A stretch of DNA of 41,310 nt. It comes from Rhizomicrobium sp. (GTDB taxonomy: Bacteria; Pseudomonadota; Alphaproteobacteria; Micropepsales; Micropepsaceae). The position numbers and the translations under genes are program-made. Below the pieces are notes generated by a model. It was given only the letters and a program-made list of their open reading frames with translations, did not search any database and had not been told where the DNA came from. Shown piece after piece: positions 24,862 through 35,149 of the stretch; the first letter of the stretch is position 1, and each line of letters opens with the position of its first letter. The stretch covers positions 1 through 41,310 of the forward strand of contig JARLIR010000088.1 of NCBI GenBank assembly GCA_031291635.1. The letters are read 5' to 3'.

Positions 24862-25596
24862 ATGGCCCGTAAGAAGGACAAATTCGTTCTGGACGACGCT
24901 ATGATCGTCCGGACCATCGAACGCTTGCACGAACGCATCGAAGCGCGCTTTGCCGGCTCGGGTTTGGGGCGGGTTTGCGCCGAGCTGATTGAGGTTGGAC
25001 GGCAAACCGCCAAGCGCGCGCCGGCGCTCCATCACGTCTTCCTCAGCACACGGCTGATTAGTGTGGTTTTGGTGGGCGTTTGGCTGTGTGTGCTGGTCTA
25101 TCTCGGCAGCTTCGTGAATTGGCGCGACGTCTTGCATCGAGTCGATGTCGTCAGCCTCGCCCAAGCTCTTGAATCCGTCGTTAATTTGTCGATCTTGATG
25201 GGGGGCGCCATCTGGTTCATCTGGACGCGCGAAACCGCGCTCAAGCGTCGCCGTGTGTTCCGCGCCCTTTATCAACTGCGCGCGCTGGCCCATATCATCG
25301 ATATGCATCAGCTCACCAAGGATCCCTCGGTTGAGTTCGGCACTCACACCGTGACCTCGGTGTCGCCCAACCGCGTTCTGACGGATTTCGAATTGTCGCG
25401 CTATCTCGACTACTGCACCGAGATGCTGGCGCTAATTGCCAAGCTGGCCGCGCTCTATGCAGGACAAACCGAGGATAGTGAAATCCTCGCCGCAGCCAAC
25501 GATGTCGAAAACCTTACCACCAATCTCGGCCGCAAAATTTGGCAGAAGATCATGATCATCAGCCAGCTCGCCGATACCGCAACAGCCAAGCCATAA
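24862..25596 (+). CDS. Two-helix membrane protein of unknown function
   Basis: This 244-aa protein has two transmembrane segments (about 62-85 and 103-122; LISVVLVGVWLCVLVYLGSF and VVNLSILMGGAIWFIWT), flanked by Arg/Lys-rich cytosolic regions. A helical C-terminal domain of about 115 residues ends in the cytosol (YLDYCTEMLALIAKLAALYAGQ). No family name was recognised. A G-rich ribosome-binding site precedes the ATG. It is 16 bases upstream of the alginate-lyase-like gene, so the pair is likely an operon. Confidence 0.75.
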   Translation: MARKKDKFVLDDAMIVRTIERLHERIEARFAGSGLGRVCAELIEVGRQTAKRAPALHHVFLSTRLISVVLVGVWLCVLVYLGSFVNWRDVLHRVDVVSLAQALESVVNLSILMGGAIWFIWTRETALKRRRVFRALYQLRALAHIIDMHQLTKDPSVEFGTHTVTSVSPNRVLTDFELSRYLDYCTEMLALIAKLAALYAGQTEDSEILAAANDVENLTTNLGRKIWQKIMIISQLADTATAKP

Positions 25597-25612
25597 GTAT
25601 CGGAGCCTCCCA

Positions 25613-26530
25613 ATGCGCTATGTGCTCGCCTTTGTATTGCTGTCCACCGGCGCTTTTGCCGAGTGTCCTGCTCCCATACCGGCGCAGCGGGACATCATTG
25701 CCGACAGCTATTACGACGATCCGCCGGTCTATTCTCATATCGACCCGGTGAAACATGCCGCTTATGAAGCGGCGGTAAAGCCGTTGGACAACTATCTTCG
25801 CACCGTCGCCAAGCTGGCGAGCGAAGGCCAGAAGACTTGCGCGGTGCGCTGGCTGGTGAGCTGGTCCGAAGGCGATGCCATGCTGGGCCGCATCGAGAAA
25901 GAGCAAGCCCACTACGAGCGCAAATGGATTCTCTCGGGCTTAGCGCTCAGTTACGCTAAGGTGCGCGACGCGGCATCGAACGATCAGCGGGCCGCCATCG
26001 ACACTTGGCTGCAAGCGGTTGCCGACGGCGTGCGTAGCCATTCGGATGCATTCAAGGGCGTGCGCAACAACCATTATTATTGGGAAGGCTTAGCGGTCGC
26101 AGCCACCGGTGCGGTGACGGGCAATGCTAAGGATGTCGCCTGGGGCCATAAGGTCTTCAACGACGCCATGGCCGACATCGCGCCTGATGGCACGCTACCA
26201 CCCGAGATGCGCCGCGGCGGACGCGCCCTGCACTATCACCTGTTCTCGGCGGCGCCTTTGGCGATGCTGGAATCGATCTTGGACCTCAACGACCCGAAGT
26301 TTGTGAAGCTGGCAGATTTTTGTCGCGCCGCGGTGGCCAATACCGATCTTGCGGCCAAACAGGCTGGTGTTCCCCAAATCGGAATCTTGGATGACGATTC
26401 GGATTGGGTTGCGGTTTATCTGCGGCGCCATCCCTCTGCGCTGCCGCTCAAGGAGACGCGCATACCTTACGTCGACCGGTTGGGCGGTGATGTGAGCTCG
26501 GCAAACCCGTTGGAACACCCTGTTAAGTAG
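25613..26530 (+). CDS. Secreted alginate-lyase-like protein (PL5/AlgL type)
   Basis: This 305-aa protein has a short signal peptide (MRYVLAFVLLSTGAFA) and an alpha/alpha-toroid domain of the alginate lyase family. Two diagnostic motifs are present: NNHYYWEGLAVAATGAV (compare NNHSYW of AlgL) and PPEMRRGGRALHYHLFSAAPLAML (compare the ELxRGxRALxYH region holding catalytic residues). Classical AlgL degrades polymannuronate in the periplasm; this one is somewhat shorter. No alginate biosynthesis genes are in the window, so the true polysaccharide is unknown. GGAG lies eight bases upstream. It overlaps the MscS gene by eight bases, tail to tail. Confidence 0.85.
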   Translation: MRYVLAFVLLSTGAFAECPAPIPAQRDIIADSYYDDPPVYSHIDPVKHAAYEAAVKPLDNYLRTVAKLASEGQKTCAVRWLVSWSEGDAMLGRIEKEQAHYERKWILSGLALSYAKVRDAASNDQRAAIDTWLQAVADGVRSHSDAFKGVRNNHYYWEGLAVAATGAVTGNAKDVAWGHKVFNDAMADIAPDGTLPPEMRRGGRALHYHLFSAAPLAMLESILDLNDPKFVKLADFCRAAVANTDLAAKQAGVPQIGILDDDSDWVAVYLRRHPSALPLKETRIPYVDRLGGDVSSANPLEHPVK

Positions 26531-27830
26531 GCGTATCCGGCATAGAGATGACGCGTACGTCGCGGTGCGGATAAGGCATCGCGATGTTCGCCGCCTTGAA
26601 GCGGTCCCAGACAGCCAGAAGCACGTCGCTTTTGACGGAGGCGATGCCGGAGCGGGGATCGGCAATCCAGAAATACATTTCGAGTGTGATGGCGCTGTCG
26701 CCGAACTCTTTGAGTACCACCAGCGGTTTGGGATCACTAAGCACGCCCGAAACAGACTGGATGGCTTGGGTGCAAACGCTCATCGCCTGATGCGGATCGC
26801 AGTCATAAGAAATTCCCACCGAGACGCTGAGCGCCAGCTTGGCGTCGGAATAGCTCCAATTCTCGACCCCGTTTTCGAGAAAATGATCGTTGGGGATGAG
26901 GTGCTCGACGCCGCCCAGCGTACGCAAAGTGACGTAGCGGGCGCCCATGCCGGTGACCAAGCCATAGGTCTCTTTGTAGGCCAAGACGTCGCCGGGCTTG
27001 ATGGTCTTGCCGATCAGCAAACTGAGACCAGCCACGAGGTTGGCGACGATACGCTGCAAGCCGAGACCAACACCAAGACCGATGGCGCCGAAGGCCACCG
27101 TCAAGGTCGTGAGATCAACACCGACCGTCTGTAATGCGATGACCACCGCCAAGGACGGCAACAGGATTTGCAGAAGCTGGCTGAGCAAGACCTGCAGGGA
27201 AGGTGTCAGCGATTGCGCGTTGACGATCTGGCGCTGCAGGAAGGAATAGAGAAGCCGCGTCAACCACAGCAGCAATACCAGCAAACACATCGCAGTCGCG
27301 GCGTCGAGCAGCGTCACGTGATGCAGCTTGCTGTCATAGACCAGGACGCCGCTCATCCAGGCCGTGATGGGACGGTAGAGGTCCAAAATGTTGAGTGCGG
27401 CAATGCTCCAAGCGGCCAGCGAAATGGCGATGGAAGCAGCGTGGCTGCTCACTGTGAACGACAACAGGCGGATACAAATCCAGGCGAAAACGAGATCGAT
27501 GGCCGCGCCAGCAATATGCGGCGTGACATCAAGGGCGAGCGCCGTCCCCGCGCCCAGCCATAACAAAACGAGCCAGATGACCGGCATGGCGACGTATTGG
27601 CTGAGGCGGACAAAATGGGCTGCCCAGCTTCCGGGCAAGCTCTTGGCAGCGAAGCGTTCTAAGGCGGCCTGCGCCCGCTTGGAAAGCCAATAAGCCACGA
27701 CACCGCTGAGCGCGATGCCGCCCAACTGCCCGAGGAACAGCGGCGTCTGCACTTGTTGCAGCAGTTTGTGCGGCGTCTCCGAGAGCAGCCGGGCCAGATC
27801 AATGGATTGCAGATATCCCGCCATGGCCAT
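26523..27830 (-). CDS. MscS-family mechanosensitive channel
   Basis: This 435-aa membrane protein has about four to six transmembrane helices before the MscS pore helix (about residues 245-275; FGAIGLGVGLGLQRIVANLVAGLSLLIG). The beta domain follows (KPGDVLAYKETYGLVTGMGARYVTLRTLGGVEHLIPNDHFLENGVENWSY) and then a C-terminal alpha/beta domain. It should release solutes on hypo-osmotic stress. It begins two bases after the stop of the decarboxylase gene on the same strand, so the two are co-transcribed. A second in-frame ATG lies six bases downstream; neither start has a clear Shine-Dalgarno. Confidence 0.93.
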   Translation of the reverse strand: MAMAGYLQSIDLARLLSETPHKLLQQVQTPLFLGQLGGIALSGVVAYWLSKRAQAALERFAAKSLPGSWAAHFVRLSQYVAMPVIWLVLLWLGAGTALALDVTPHIAGAAIDLVFAWICIRLLSFTVSSHAASIAISLAAWSIAALNILDLYRPITAWMSGVLVYDSKLHHVTLLDAATAMCLLVLLLWLTRLLYSFLQRQIVNAQSLTPSLQVLLSQLLQILLPSLAVVIALQTVGVDLTTLTVAFGAIGLGVGLGLQRIVANLVAGLSLLIGKTIKPGDVLAYKETYGLVTGMGARYVTLRTLGGVEHLIPNDHFLENGVENWSYSDAKLALSVSVGISYDCDPHQAMSVCTQAIQSVSGVLSDPKPLVVLKEFGDSAITLEMYFWIADPRSGIASVKSDVLLAVWDRFKAANIAMPYPHRDVRVISMPDTPT

Positions 27831-27832
27831 TT

Positions 27833-29290
27833 TTAAGAGGAGGCCCCCAGCTTTAAGACGGCATCGACCATGGCATCGACATCACGAAACTTGGTGCGGT
27901 GATTGACGAAAGCGGCACGGATAGCGAGCTTGCCAGCGATGGTGGTGGTCGAGGGCGCGGCGATACCGGACTCGTGCAAATCGACCACGATCTTGGCATT
28001 GGTGGCGTCATCGTTGCCATAGCGGAAACAGACGATGTTGAGCTGGGCGGGAGTCAGCAGCTCCAATTGGGGCTCGGCCCGTACACGCGCTTCCAGATGG
28101 CGGGCCAAGGCGCAGCTATGGGCCACGACCTCGCCCATCTTGGTGATGCCGAAGGTTTTCAGTGTGAACCAAGTCTTGAGGGCACGAAACCCGCGCGACA
28201 GATCGGGCCCGAAATCGGAGAACCACGGCGCCCCCGCCGCCAAGCCTTTGGCATTGGGCCGCAGATAGGCTGCAGGGCTGGCAAAGGTGTCACGGTGGAG
28301 CTGGCCATTGCGCACCAGCACAAAGCCCGCGTCGTAAGGCACTTGCCCCCATTTGTGAAAATCGAAAGCGACGGAATCGGCAAGTTCGATGCCCTTTACC
28401 AGCGGCTTGAGTTCTGGCGACAGCACCGCCATGGCACCAAAGGCACCGTCGATATGGAAGTGCATATCCTCGGCAGCGCAGATGGCAGCGATGGTTTCGA
28501 GTTCGTCGATGGCGCCGGTATCGACGGTTCCAGCGGTGCCGACGATGAGAAAAGGCTTCAGCCCAGCCGCGCGGTCCTCGGCAATGGCCGCCCGCAGTTT
28601 GCTCAAATCCATCCGGCCATGCGCATCGGTGGGGATCGGGCGCAAGGCATCAGTGCCCAGGCCGCTCAAATCCATGCCGAGCGGAATGCAGCGATGGGCC
28701 GCGACCGAAGCATAGGCTCGAAGCGTGGCGCCAGCTTCGCCAAGACCTTTGGCCCGCACGCCTTTGCCCAAAGCGCGTGTGCGCGCCACCAGGATGCCAA
28801 TCAAATTGGCAAGCGAACTGCCGGTGACGAAAAGACCGGTGGCGCCTTCCGGAAAGCCCAAAAGCGTGCGTGACCATTCGACGATCTGGCGTTCCACTTC
28901 GACCGGCATGTGATCGCGTCCGCCGAGATTGGCGTTGAGCCCGCCAGCCAGCATTTCCGCCAGCATGCCGACGGCGGTCCCGCCCCCTTGCACCCAGCCC
29001 ATGAAACCGGGATGCACGTTACCGGCGGCGTAAGGCAGCACTTCTTCGGCGAATTGCGCATAGACCTCGGCGAGTTCCGTGGGCTGCTGGGGCAACGCGG
29101 CGCGAAAATGGGCGCGGATTTCATCAGGGATCGGCTGCCATACCGGGCGCTGGCGGATTTGCGCGATGTAATCCAGCATATCGTCGAGCATGACGTGCGC
29201 GTTCGCCCGCAGCTCATCCCAGTTCTGGGGATCGAGGTTCGGCTCAGTTTCTGTCACGGGCGTTTCGGGCGGCAAAGCGGGAGTGTCCAT
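27833..29290 (-). CDS. PLP-dependent amino-acid decarboxylase (group II)
   Basis: This 485-aa enzyme of the aromatic-L-amino-acid/glutamate decarboxylase family has the N-terminal arm (HVMLDDMLDYIAQIRQRPVW), a PLP-binding stretch (GLFVTGSSLANLIGI), the His/Asp segment (HFHIDGAFGAMAV), and the Schiff-base Lys in DFHKWGQVPYDAGFVLVR. The C-terminal domain ends with FRDVDAMVDAVLKLG. Substrate (aromatic amino acid or aspartate) cannot be told from sequence. It is the first gene of a two-gene operon with the MscS channel and is divergent from the dehydrogenase at 29389. Confidence 0.92.
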   Translation of the reverse strand: MDTPALPPETPVTETEPNLDPQNWDELRANAHVMLDDMLDYIAQIRQRPVWQPIPDEIRAHFRAALPQQPTELAEVYAQFAEEVLPYAAGNVHPGFMGWVQGGGTAVGMLAEMLAGGLNANLGGRDHMPVEVERQIVEWSRTLLGFPEGATGLFVTGSSLANLIGILVARTRALGKGVRAKGLGEAGATLRAYASVAAHRCIPLGMDLSGLGTDALRPIPTDAHGRMDLSKLRAAIAEDRAAGLKPFLIVGTAGTVDTGAIDELETIAAICAAEDMHFHIDGAFGAMAVLSPELKPLVKGIELADSVAFDFHKWGQVPYDAGFVLVRNGQLHRDTFASPAAYLRPNAKGLAAGAPWFSDFGPDLSRGFRALKTWFTLKTFGITKMGEVVAHSCALARHLEARVRAEPQLELLTPAQLNIVCFRYGNDDATNAKIVVDLHESGIAAPSTTTIAGKLAIRAAFVNHRTKFRDVDAMVDAVLKLGASS

Positions 29291-29388
29291 AGGGGCGCTT
29301 TATATAACATCATGACCCTGGGTCGAGGGTTTTGCCGCCGCCCCCCCGCGCGATACAACGGCAACGCAGCAGCAGCTTGGAGAATACC

Positions 29389-30267
29389 ATGAAGATCGGA
29401 TTCATCGGTTTGGGCGGTATGGGCGCCGGTATTGCGGCCAATATCCTGCGCGGCGGCCACGAAGTGGTAGCCTGGAACCGCTCGCCTGGGCCGCTGGCAG
29501 CCCTGGTGGCGCAAGGCGCGATTGCGGCACCCACAGCACAAGAAACCCTCGAAACCGACATTGTTTTTTCGATGCTCGCCAATGACGGCGCTTTGCAGGA
29601 TGTGGGCCTTGACGGTCCCTTGCTGGCGAAAGCGTCTCGCGGTCTCGTGCATGTGAACATGGCGACGGTCTCGATCGCCTTCGCCCGAACGTTGCAGAAG
29701 ACGCACAAGGCGTTCGGCATTGGCTACGTCGCCGCGCCAGTATTCGGGCGGCCCGACGCGGCGGCGGCCGGTAAACTGACCGTGATCGCCGCGGGAGCGC
29801 CCGCCGATATTGCTCGCGTTGAGCCCATTTTGGTGATGTTAGGTGCTAAATATGCCTGCGTCGGCCCTGATCCGGTGCAGGCCAATCTGTTCAAGATTAC
29901 CGGAAATTTCATGATCGCGGCAGCGATCGAAAGCATGGGAGAAGCGGCGGCCTTGCTGCGCAAAGGCGGGGTCGATCCAGTGCTATTTTTTGACGTCATG
30001 ACCAACGCCAATTTCTCGGCGCCGGTCTACAAGATCTACGGCAAGATCATCGCCGATCAGGCTTACGACAAAGCCGGATTCAAACTCAGCCTGGGCTATA
30101 AAGACGCCGGTCTGACGCTGGCGGCGGCCAAAGAATTGGAAGCCCCGATGCCACTGGCCAGCATGGTGCATGACCATTTCATCGAAGCGATGGCGGTGGG
30201 CTGGAGCGAGAAGGATTGGGCGGCACTGGCGCGGCTGGCGGCGGAGCGTGCGGGGCTGAAGGACTGA
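29389..30267 (+). CDS. 3-hydroxyisobutyrate dehydrogenase-family oxidoreductase
   Basis: This 292-aa protein of the beta-hydroxyacid dehydrogenase family starts with the NAD(P) Rossmann motif IGFIGLGGMGAGIAANILRGGHEV. It contains the substrate loop (YVAAPVFGRPDAAAAGKL) and the catalytic Lys region (NLFKITGNFMIAAAIESMGEA). The C-terminal helical domain ends with KDWAALARLAAERAG. It oxidises or reduces a small beta-hydroxyacid or succinic-semialdehyde-like substrate; the exact one is unknown. The start at 29389 has GGAG seven to eight bases upstream; the track's 29332 start adds 19 residues. Confidence 0.92.
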   Translation: MKIGFIGLGGMGAGIAANILRGGHEVVAWNRSPGPLAALVAQGAIAAPTAQETLETDIVFSMLANDGALQDVGLDGPLLAKASRGLVHVNMATVSIAFARTLQKTHKAFGIGYVAAPVFGRPDAAAAGKLTVIAAGAPADIARVEPILVMLGAKYACVGPDPVQANLFKITGNFMIAAAIESMGEAAALLRKGGVDPVLFFDVMTNANFSAPVYKIYGKIIADQAYDKAGFKLSLGYKDAGLTLAAAKELEAPMPLASMVHDHFIEAMAVGWSEKDWAALARLAAERAGLKD

Positions 30268-30347
30268 GGCGTCATAACCCTTCATCTGGCGTGCATAATT
30301 GCGTATGAGGGGGCTGGCGCGATCCTGGCGCCGAGATTGAGCGTGCG

Positions 30348-31202
30348 ATGACGAAAGAAAACTTCATTCTGACGGTTTCCTGCCCCGACAAGCGCGGGAT
30401 TGTGGCAAGCGTCAGCCGTTACCTTTTCGACATGGGTTGCAACATTCTCGATAGCGCCCAGTTCGGCGATCTCGACAATGGCCGCTTCTTCCTGCGCATC
30501 TCCTTCGCTTCGGATATGGGGGCACGCCTCGCCCAACTGCAGGAGGGCTTTGCGCCCATCGCCGCCGAATTTGACATGACCGCCGCAATCCATGACGGCG
30601 CGGTCAAGACGCGCACGCTGATCATGGTCTCCAAATTTGGCCATTGCCTGGTGGATTTACTTTATCGCCACCGTATCGGCGCCTTGCCAATCGAGATTCC
30701 GGTGATCGTCTCCAACCATCGCGAATTCGCCGACATCGCCGCGGCGCATGGCATTCCCTTTCGCTATCTGCCGGTCAGCAAGGACAATCGCAAAGCACAG
30801 GAAAACACCTTGGCCGAGATCATCGCTGAAGAGCGCATCGATCTGGTTGTGCTGGCGCGCTACATGCAAATCCTGTCGCCGGAGTTGTGCGCGGAGATGC
30901 CGGGGCGGATCATCAATATCCACCATTCCTTCCTACCGAGCTTCAAGGGCGCCCGCCCCTATCACCAAGCCTATGAGCGCGGCGTCAAGTTGATCGGGGC
31001 GACGGCGCATTACGTGACGGGCGATCTCGACGAAGGTCCGATCATCGAACAATCGGTCGAGCGCGCCACTCATGCCATGTCGGGCGATGATCTGGCAGCG
31101 CTCGGCCGTGATATCGAGAACAAGGTGCTGTCCCGCGCCGTGCAATGGCACGCCGAGCATCGCATCCTGGTCAACGGCCGCAAGACCGTCGCCTTCACCT
31201 GA
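30348..31202 (+). CDS. purU: Formyltetrahydrofolate deformylase
   Basis: This 284-aa enzyme hydrolyses 10-formyl-THF to THF and formate, balancing one-carbon pools for purine and glycine metabolism. It has an N-terminal ACT domain (about 6-80; FILTVSCPDKRGIVASVSRYLFDMGCNI) and a formyltransferase-like catalytic domain (about 90-280). Catalytic residues are expected in NIHHSFLPSFKGARPYHQAYERGVKLIGATAHYVTGDLDEGPIIEQ (Asn, His, Asp). Its stop abuts that of asnS with no gap. Confidence 0.96.
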   Translation: MTKENFILTVSCPDKRGIVASVSRYLFDMGCNILDSAQFGDLDNGRFFLRISFASDMGARLAQLQEGFAPIAAEFDMTAAIHDGAVKTRTLIMVSKFGHCLVDLLYRHRIGALPIEIPVIVSNHREFADIAAAHGIPFRYLPVSKDNRKAQENTLAEIIAEERIDLVVLARYMQILSPELCAEMPGRIINIHHSFLPSFKGARPYHQAYERGVKLIGATAHYVTGDLDEGPIIEQSVERATHAMSGDDLAALGRDIENKVLSRAVQWHAEHRILVNGRKTVAFT

Positions 31203-32603
<1,401 letters not shown>

Positions 32604-32954
32604 AGGATACCTTTGGGGAAAGCCCCGTAAAATGCGCTGGCGGATGTACAAGAGCCCAGGCACCACTGTCCAGCGATTCGAAACATTCGTCAGCGGCTAC
32701 TCGGTGTGCCGAAACGCCCTGCGAATCAATCAATACTTACTTGCACAACTCTTACGGGCGGCCGGGACCACTGGTCTTGATTTGATTTGTTCCCGCGTGC
32801 AACAGGTCTTATCACAGCTTTACCGCGCTTGCGCCTCCATATGTCGCGTGACCAACTGTACGGAATCGACCAGTTTGCGTTGCTTAGGGTTATCGGCGTG
32901 GATACGATCACACCTTCGGCGAAAAGTACCCCGCAGCAGGATTTTCTCACAGAA
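32604..32954. other. Divergent spacer between asnS and MarR gene
   Basis: This 351-base region must contain both promoters. I see no clear palindromic MarR-type operator, no T-box or other leader RNA motif, and no credible ORF. The frame of the MarR ORF stays open back to 32787, but the product there has no MarR homology. Confidence 0.35.
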
Positions 32955-33446
32955 ATGCTTATGGAACAAACCTCGACGCGGCGCGAGCGAAAGTCTGCGC
33001 CCACTACGACATCCGAAAAACCGGCGCTCCGTCACAACAAGCTTGTTGACAATGTCGGCTATCAACTCCGCACGGCCTATGTTGCCGTTCGCCGGCACTT
33101 CGAAGCCGCGATGGAAAAGCTCGATCTCACGCAGAAGCAGACTGGCGTGCTGTGGCTGATCGAAGCCAACCCGGCCGTCTCGCAGATCGCGCTGGCCAAC
33201 GAGCTCGGCATGGACCGCGCTTCGATGATGGCGATCGTTGACCGTCTCGAAGAGCGCGGCCTCATTGTGCGCAAGCGCTCGACCGAAGACGGCCGCCGTC
33301 AGGAACTTTACACGACCGCTAAGGGCCGCAAGGTTCTGACCCAGGCCAAGGCAGCGATCCACGAACACGAAAAATGGATCTCTTCCAAATTCACCAAAAG
33401 CGAACTCGCCGCTTTTGTCGACGGTCTGAAGCGCTTCACGCGCTAA
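32955..33446 (+). CDS. MarR-family transcriptional regulator
   Basis: This is a winged-helix regulator of about 163 aa. The core (about 30-155) reads VGYQLRTAYVAVRRHFEAAMEKLDLTQKQTGVLWLIEANPAVSQIALANELGMDRASMMAIVDRLEERGLIVRKRSTEDGRRQELYTTAKGRKVL, with the DRASMMAIVDRLEERGL recognition region and the DGRRQ wing. It should bind a palindromic operator as a dimer. The start is uncertain: ATGs at 32955 and 32961 both lack a strong Shine-Dalgarno, and the track's 32787 is too far upstream. A strong hairpin follows the gene. The ligand and targets are unknown. Confidence 0.88.
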   Translation: MLMEQTSTRRERKSAPTTTSEKPALRHNKLVDNVGYQLRTAYVAVRRHFEAAMEKLDLTQKQTGVLWLIEANPAVSQIALANELGMDRASMMAIVDRLEERGLIVRKRSTEDGRRQELYTTAKGRKVLTQAKAAIHEHEKWISSKFTKSELAAFVDGLKRFTR

Positions 33447-33467
33447 TCCGTATTGTCCTATGTGAAC

Positions 33468-33499
33468 ACAGAACGAAGCAGCACGCTGCTTCGTTCTGT
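33468..33499 (+). terminator. Hairpin terminator after MarR gene
   Basis: ACAGAACGAAGCAG-CACG-CTGCTTCGTTCTGT is a perfect 14-bp stem 21 bases after the stop. The following T-run is weak (TCGCATGTTT), so it may be a terminator or a 3' stabilising hairpin. Confidence 0.6.
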
Positions 33500-33718
33500 T
33501 CGCATGTTTGGCCAAACCCAAAAAGAGCCCCAGCTTAACAAGGGTGCTCCAACATATCTTGGGCATGGTTGGCAGGCTTCAGGTGCGTTGCGCGCCTGCC
33601 CTTCGGTATCGCCAGGCGCAGATAAACATCGGTTGCGCACAATATTTTATCCCGTACTGGTTGCGTTTTTATATTTGTAGGTGTCGAATACGGCCTCGCG
33701 GCTCATCATGGAGTTTCC

Positions 33719-35032
33719 ATGTTCGGCAAGACCTATAGCGGCCCCGGCTTGATCCCTTGGATTCGCCAGTTGTTGTTTGGGCCCCCCGCGAAACCCTCTG
33801 GCCGCGAAAAACCAGGTGATGCCCTTCAGAGCGATGTGACACAGATGAACCGCGCGACGCTGAACACGCCACGCCGGATTCTGCTAGTGGGTTTCCTCGT
33901 TCCCCTGGTGGCGTTGTGGCATCTTTCCAACCCCCTCAAAGATGCGAAGGGCGCGTCGAAGGCGTTTGCGCTGGTCCCGGGCTGGGAAGCCTACATTTCC
34001 GCGGTCGGTGTTGCGCTTCTGATAGCCGCCGCCGCAGCGCTGGTTGGTATCTTCGCCGGTTTCCTGCTCGGCCTGCCGCGCCATGCCCCAACAGCTTCCG
34101 ATGCAAAGGCGGTGGCGCAGGACAATTCCTACGGCACCAACCTCGAACAGATATCGGATTGGCTCACCAAAATTTTGCTGGGTGCCGGTCTGACGCAAAT
34201 TACCTCGATTTCCGAATTCATATGGAAAACCAGCGATGGTGCCGCCAAGGCCCTGAACGGGATCCCTGGCGTGACGCAAATTTTCGCGGCAGAGATGATT
34301 TTTTTCTCGGTTGCCGGCCTTTGGTATTCCTATCTCTGGACGCGTTTCTATGTCGGGCCCGCCTTCGCGGAAGCGGAGCGCATCAGCAGCTTGAAACAGA
34401 TTCTCAGCCAGCGGGAAAAGGAAAGCCGTGCCGATTCCGAAGCTCTGAGCACAGTGGGCGCCCAACTTACGGGACAGCCGGACGAAATACCGACGCAGGA
34501 TCAGCTCAACGCGGCCATTGTGGCGGCTTCGACCGACACAAGGGCACTTATCTATTTCCGCGCTCAGCGAACGCGGATTCAGAGTCTTGTCGGCGGTGAC
34601 GACGCCTCCAAGCGGCAGATGGAACGGACCATTCCGGTTTTTCGCGCCTTGATCGCAAGCGACAGCGACAGACTCTATGCCTCCAATCACGCCCAATTGG
34701 CCTGCGCGCTCAAAGATTCTACCCCACCAAAGTGGGAGGAAGCCGAAGCCGAATTCAGCGAAGCCATCTTGATCCGGGACAAATGCCAGCGCCCCGCGGA
34801 AGGAGAGCAATGGCTGAGCTACGAGGCCAACCGCGCCATCTGTCGCATCAATCTGGACCAAAAATTCAAGACCGGCGCCAAAGCCGATCCGTCGTGGAAA
34901 CAGAAGATCGTTGACGATCTTAAAGTCGCCAAGGCGGATGCCAGTTGGCCAAGCATCAGCAAAGAGGCCGCCAAATGGGCCGCCGTCAATGAGGTCGATC
35001 TCAACGCCCTCGACAAGCCTGCCGCGAATTGA
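33719..35032 (+). CDS. Membrane protein with GxPR / NLEQISDWLTK module
   Basis: This 437-aa protein has an N-terminal cytosolic stretch, then transmembrane segments at about 53-70 and 93-120 (VGVALLIAAAAALVGIFAGFLLGLPR). A conserved amphipathic segment YGTNLEQISDWLTKILLGAGLTQI (about 137-160) and a third hydrophobic stretch (about 190-212; FAAEMIFFSVAGLWYSYLW) follow. The cytosolic C-terminal half (about 220-437) is helical and TPR-like (EEAEAEFSEAILIRDK). The combination of a G(F/L)xxGxPR helix and NTNLEQISDWLTKxxxG is, to my knowledge, a recurrent membrane module joined to varied effector or sensor domains, including predicted conflict-system proteins. That role here is inference. GGAG lies six bases before the ATG. 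Confidence 0.75.
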   Translation: MFGKTYSGPGLIPWIRQLLFGPPAKPSGREKPGDALQSDVTQMNRATLNTPRRILLVGFLVPLVALWHLSNPLKDAKGASKAFALVPGWEAYISAVGVALLIAAAAALVGIFAGFLLGLPRHAPTASDAKAVAQDNSYGTNLEQISDWLTKILLGAGLTQITSISEFIWKTSDGAAKALNGIPGVTQIFAAEMIFFSVAGLWYSYLWTRFYVGPAFAEAERISSLKQILSQREKESRADSEALSTVGAQLTGQPDEIPTQDQLNAAIVAASTDTRALIYFRAQRTRIQSLVGGDDASKRQMERTIPVFRALIASDSDRLYASNHAQLACALKDSTPPKWEEAEAEFSEAILIRDKCQRPAEGEQWLSYEANRAICRINLDQKFKTGAKADPSWKQKIVDDLKVAKADASWPSISKEAAKWAAVNEVDLNALDKPAAN

Positions 35033-35149
35033 GCCGATCACAACGACGTGATCTTTCCGCCCAGATGGAGCAATGGCCCAGAGCGGAAGCTCTCGCGCCA
35101 AAGGAAAAACGCCGGTAAGGTTCGGCGCGTCACAATTTCGAGTTGCTCT

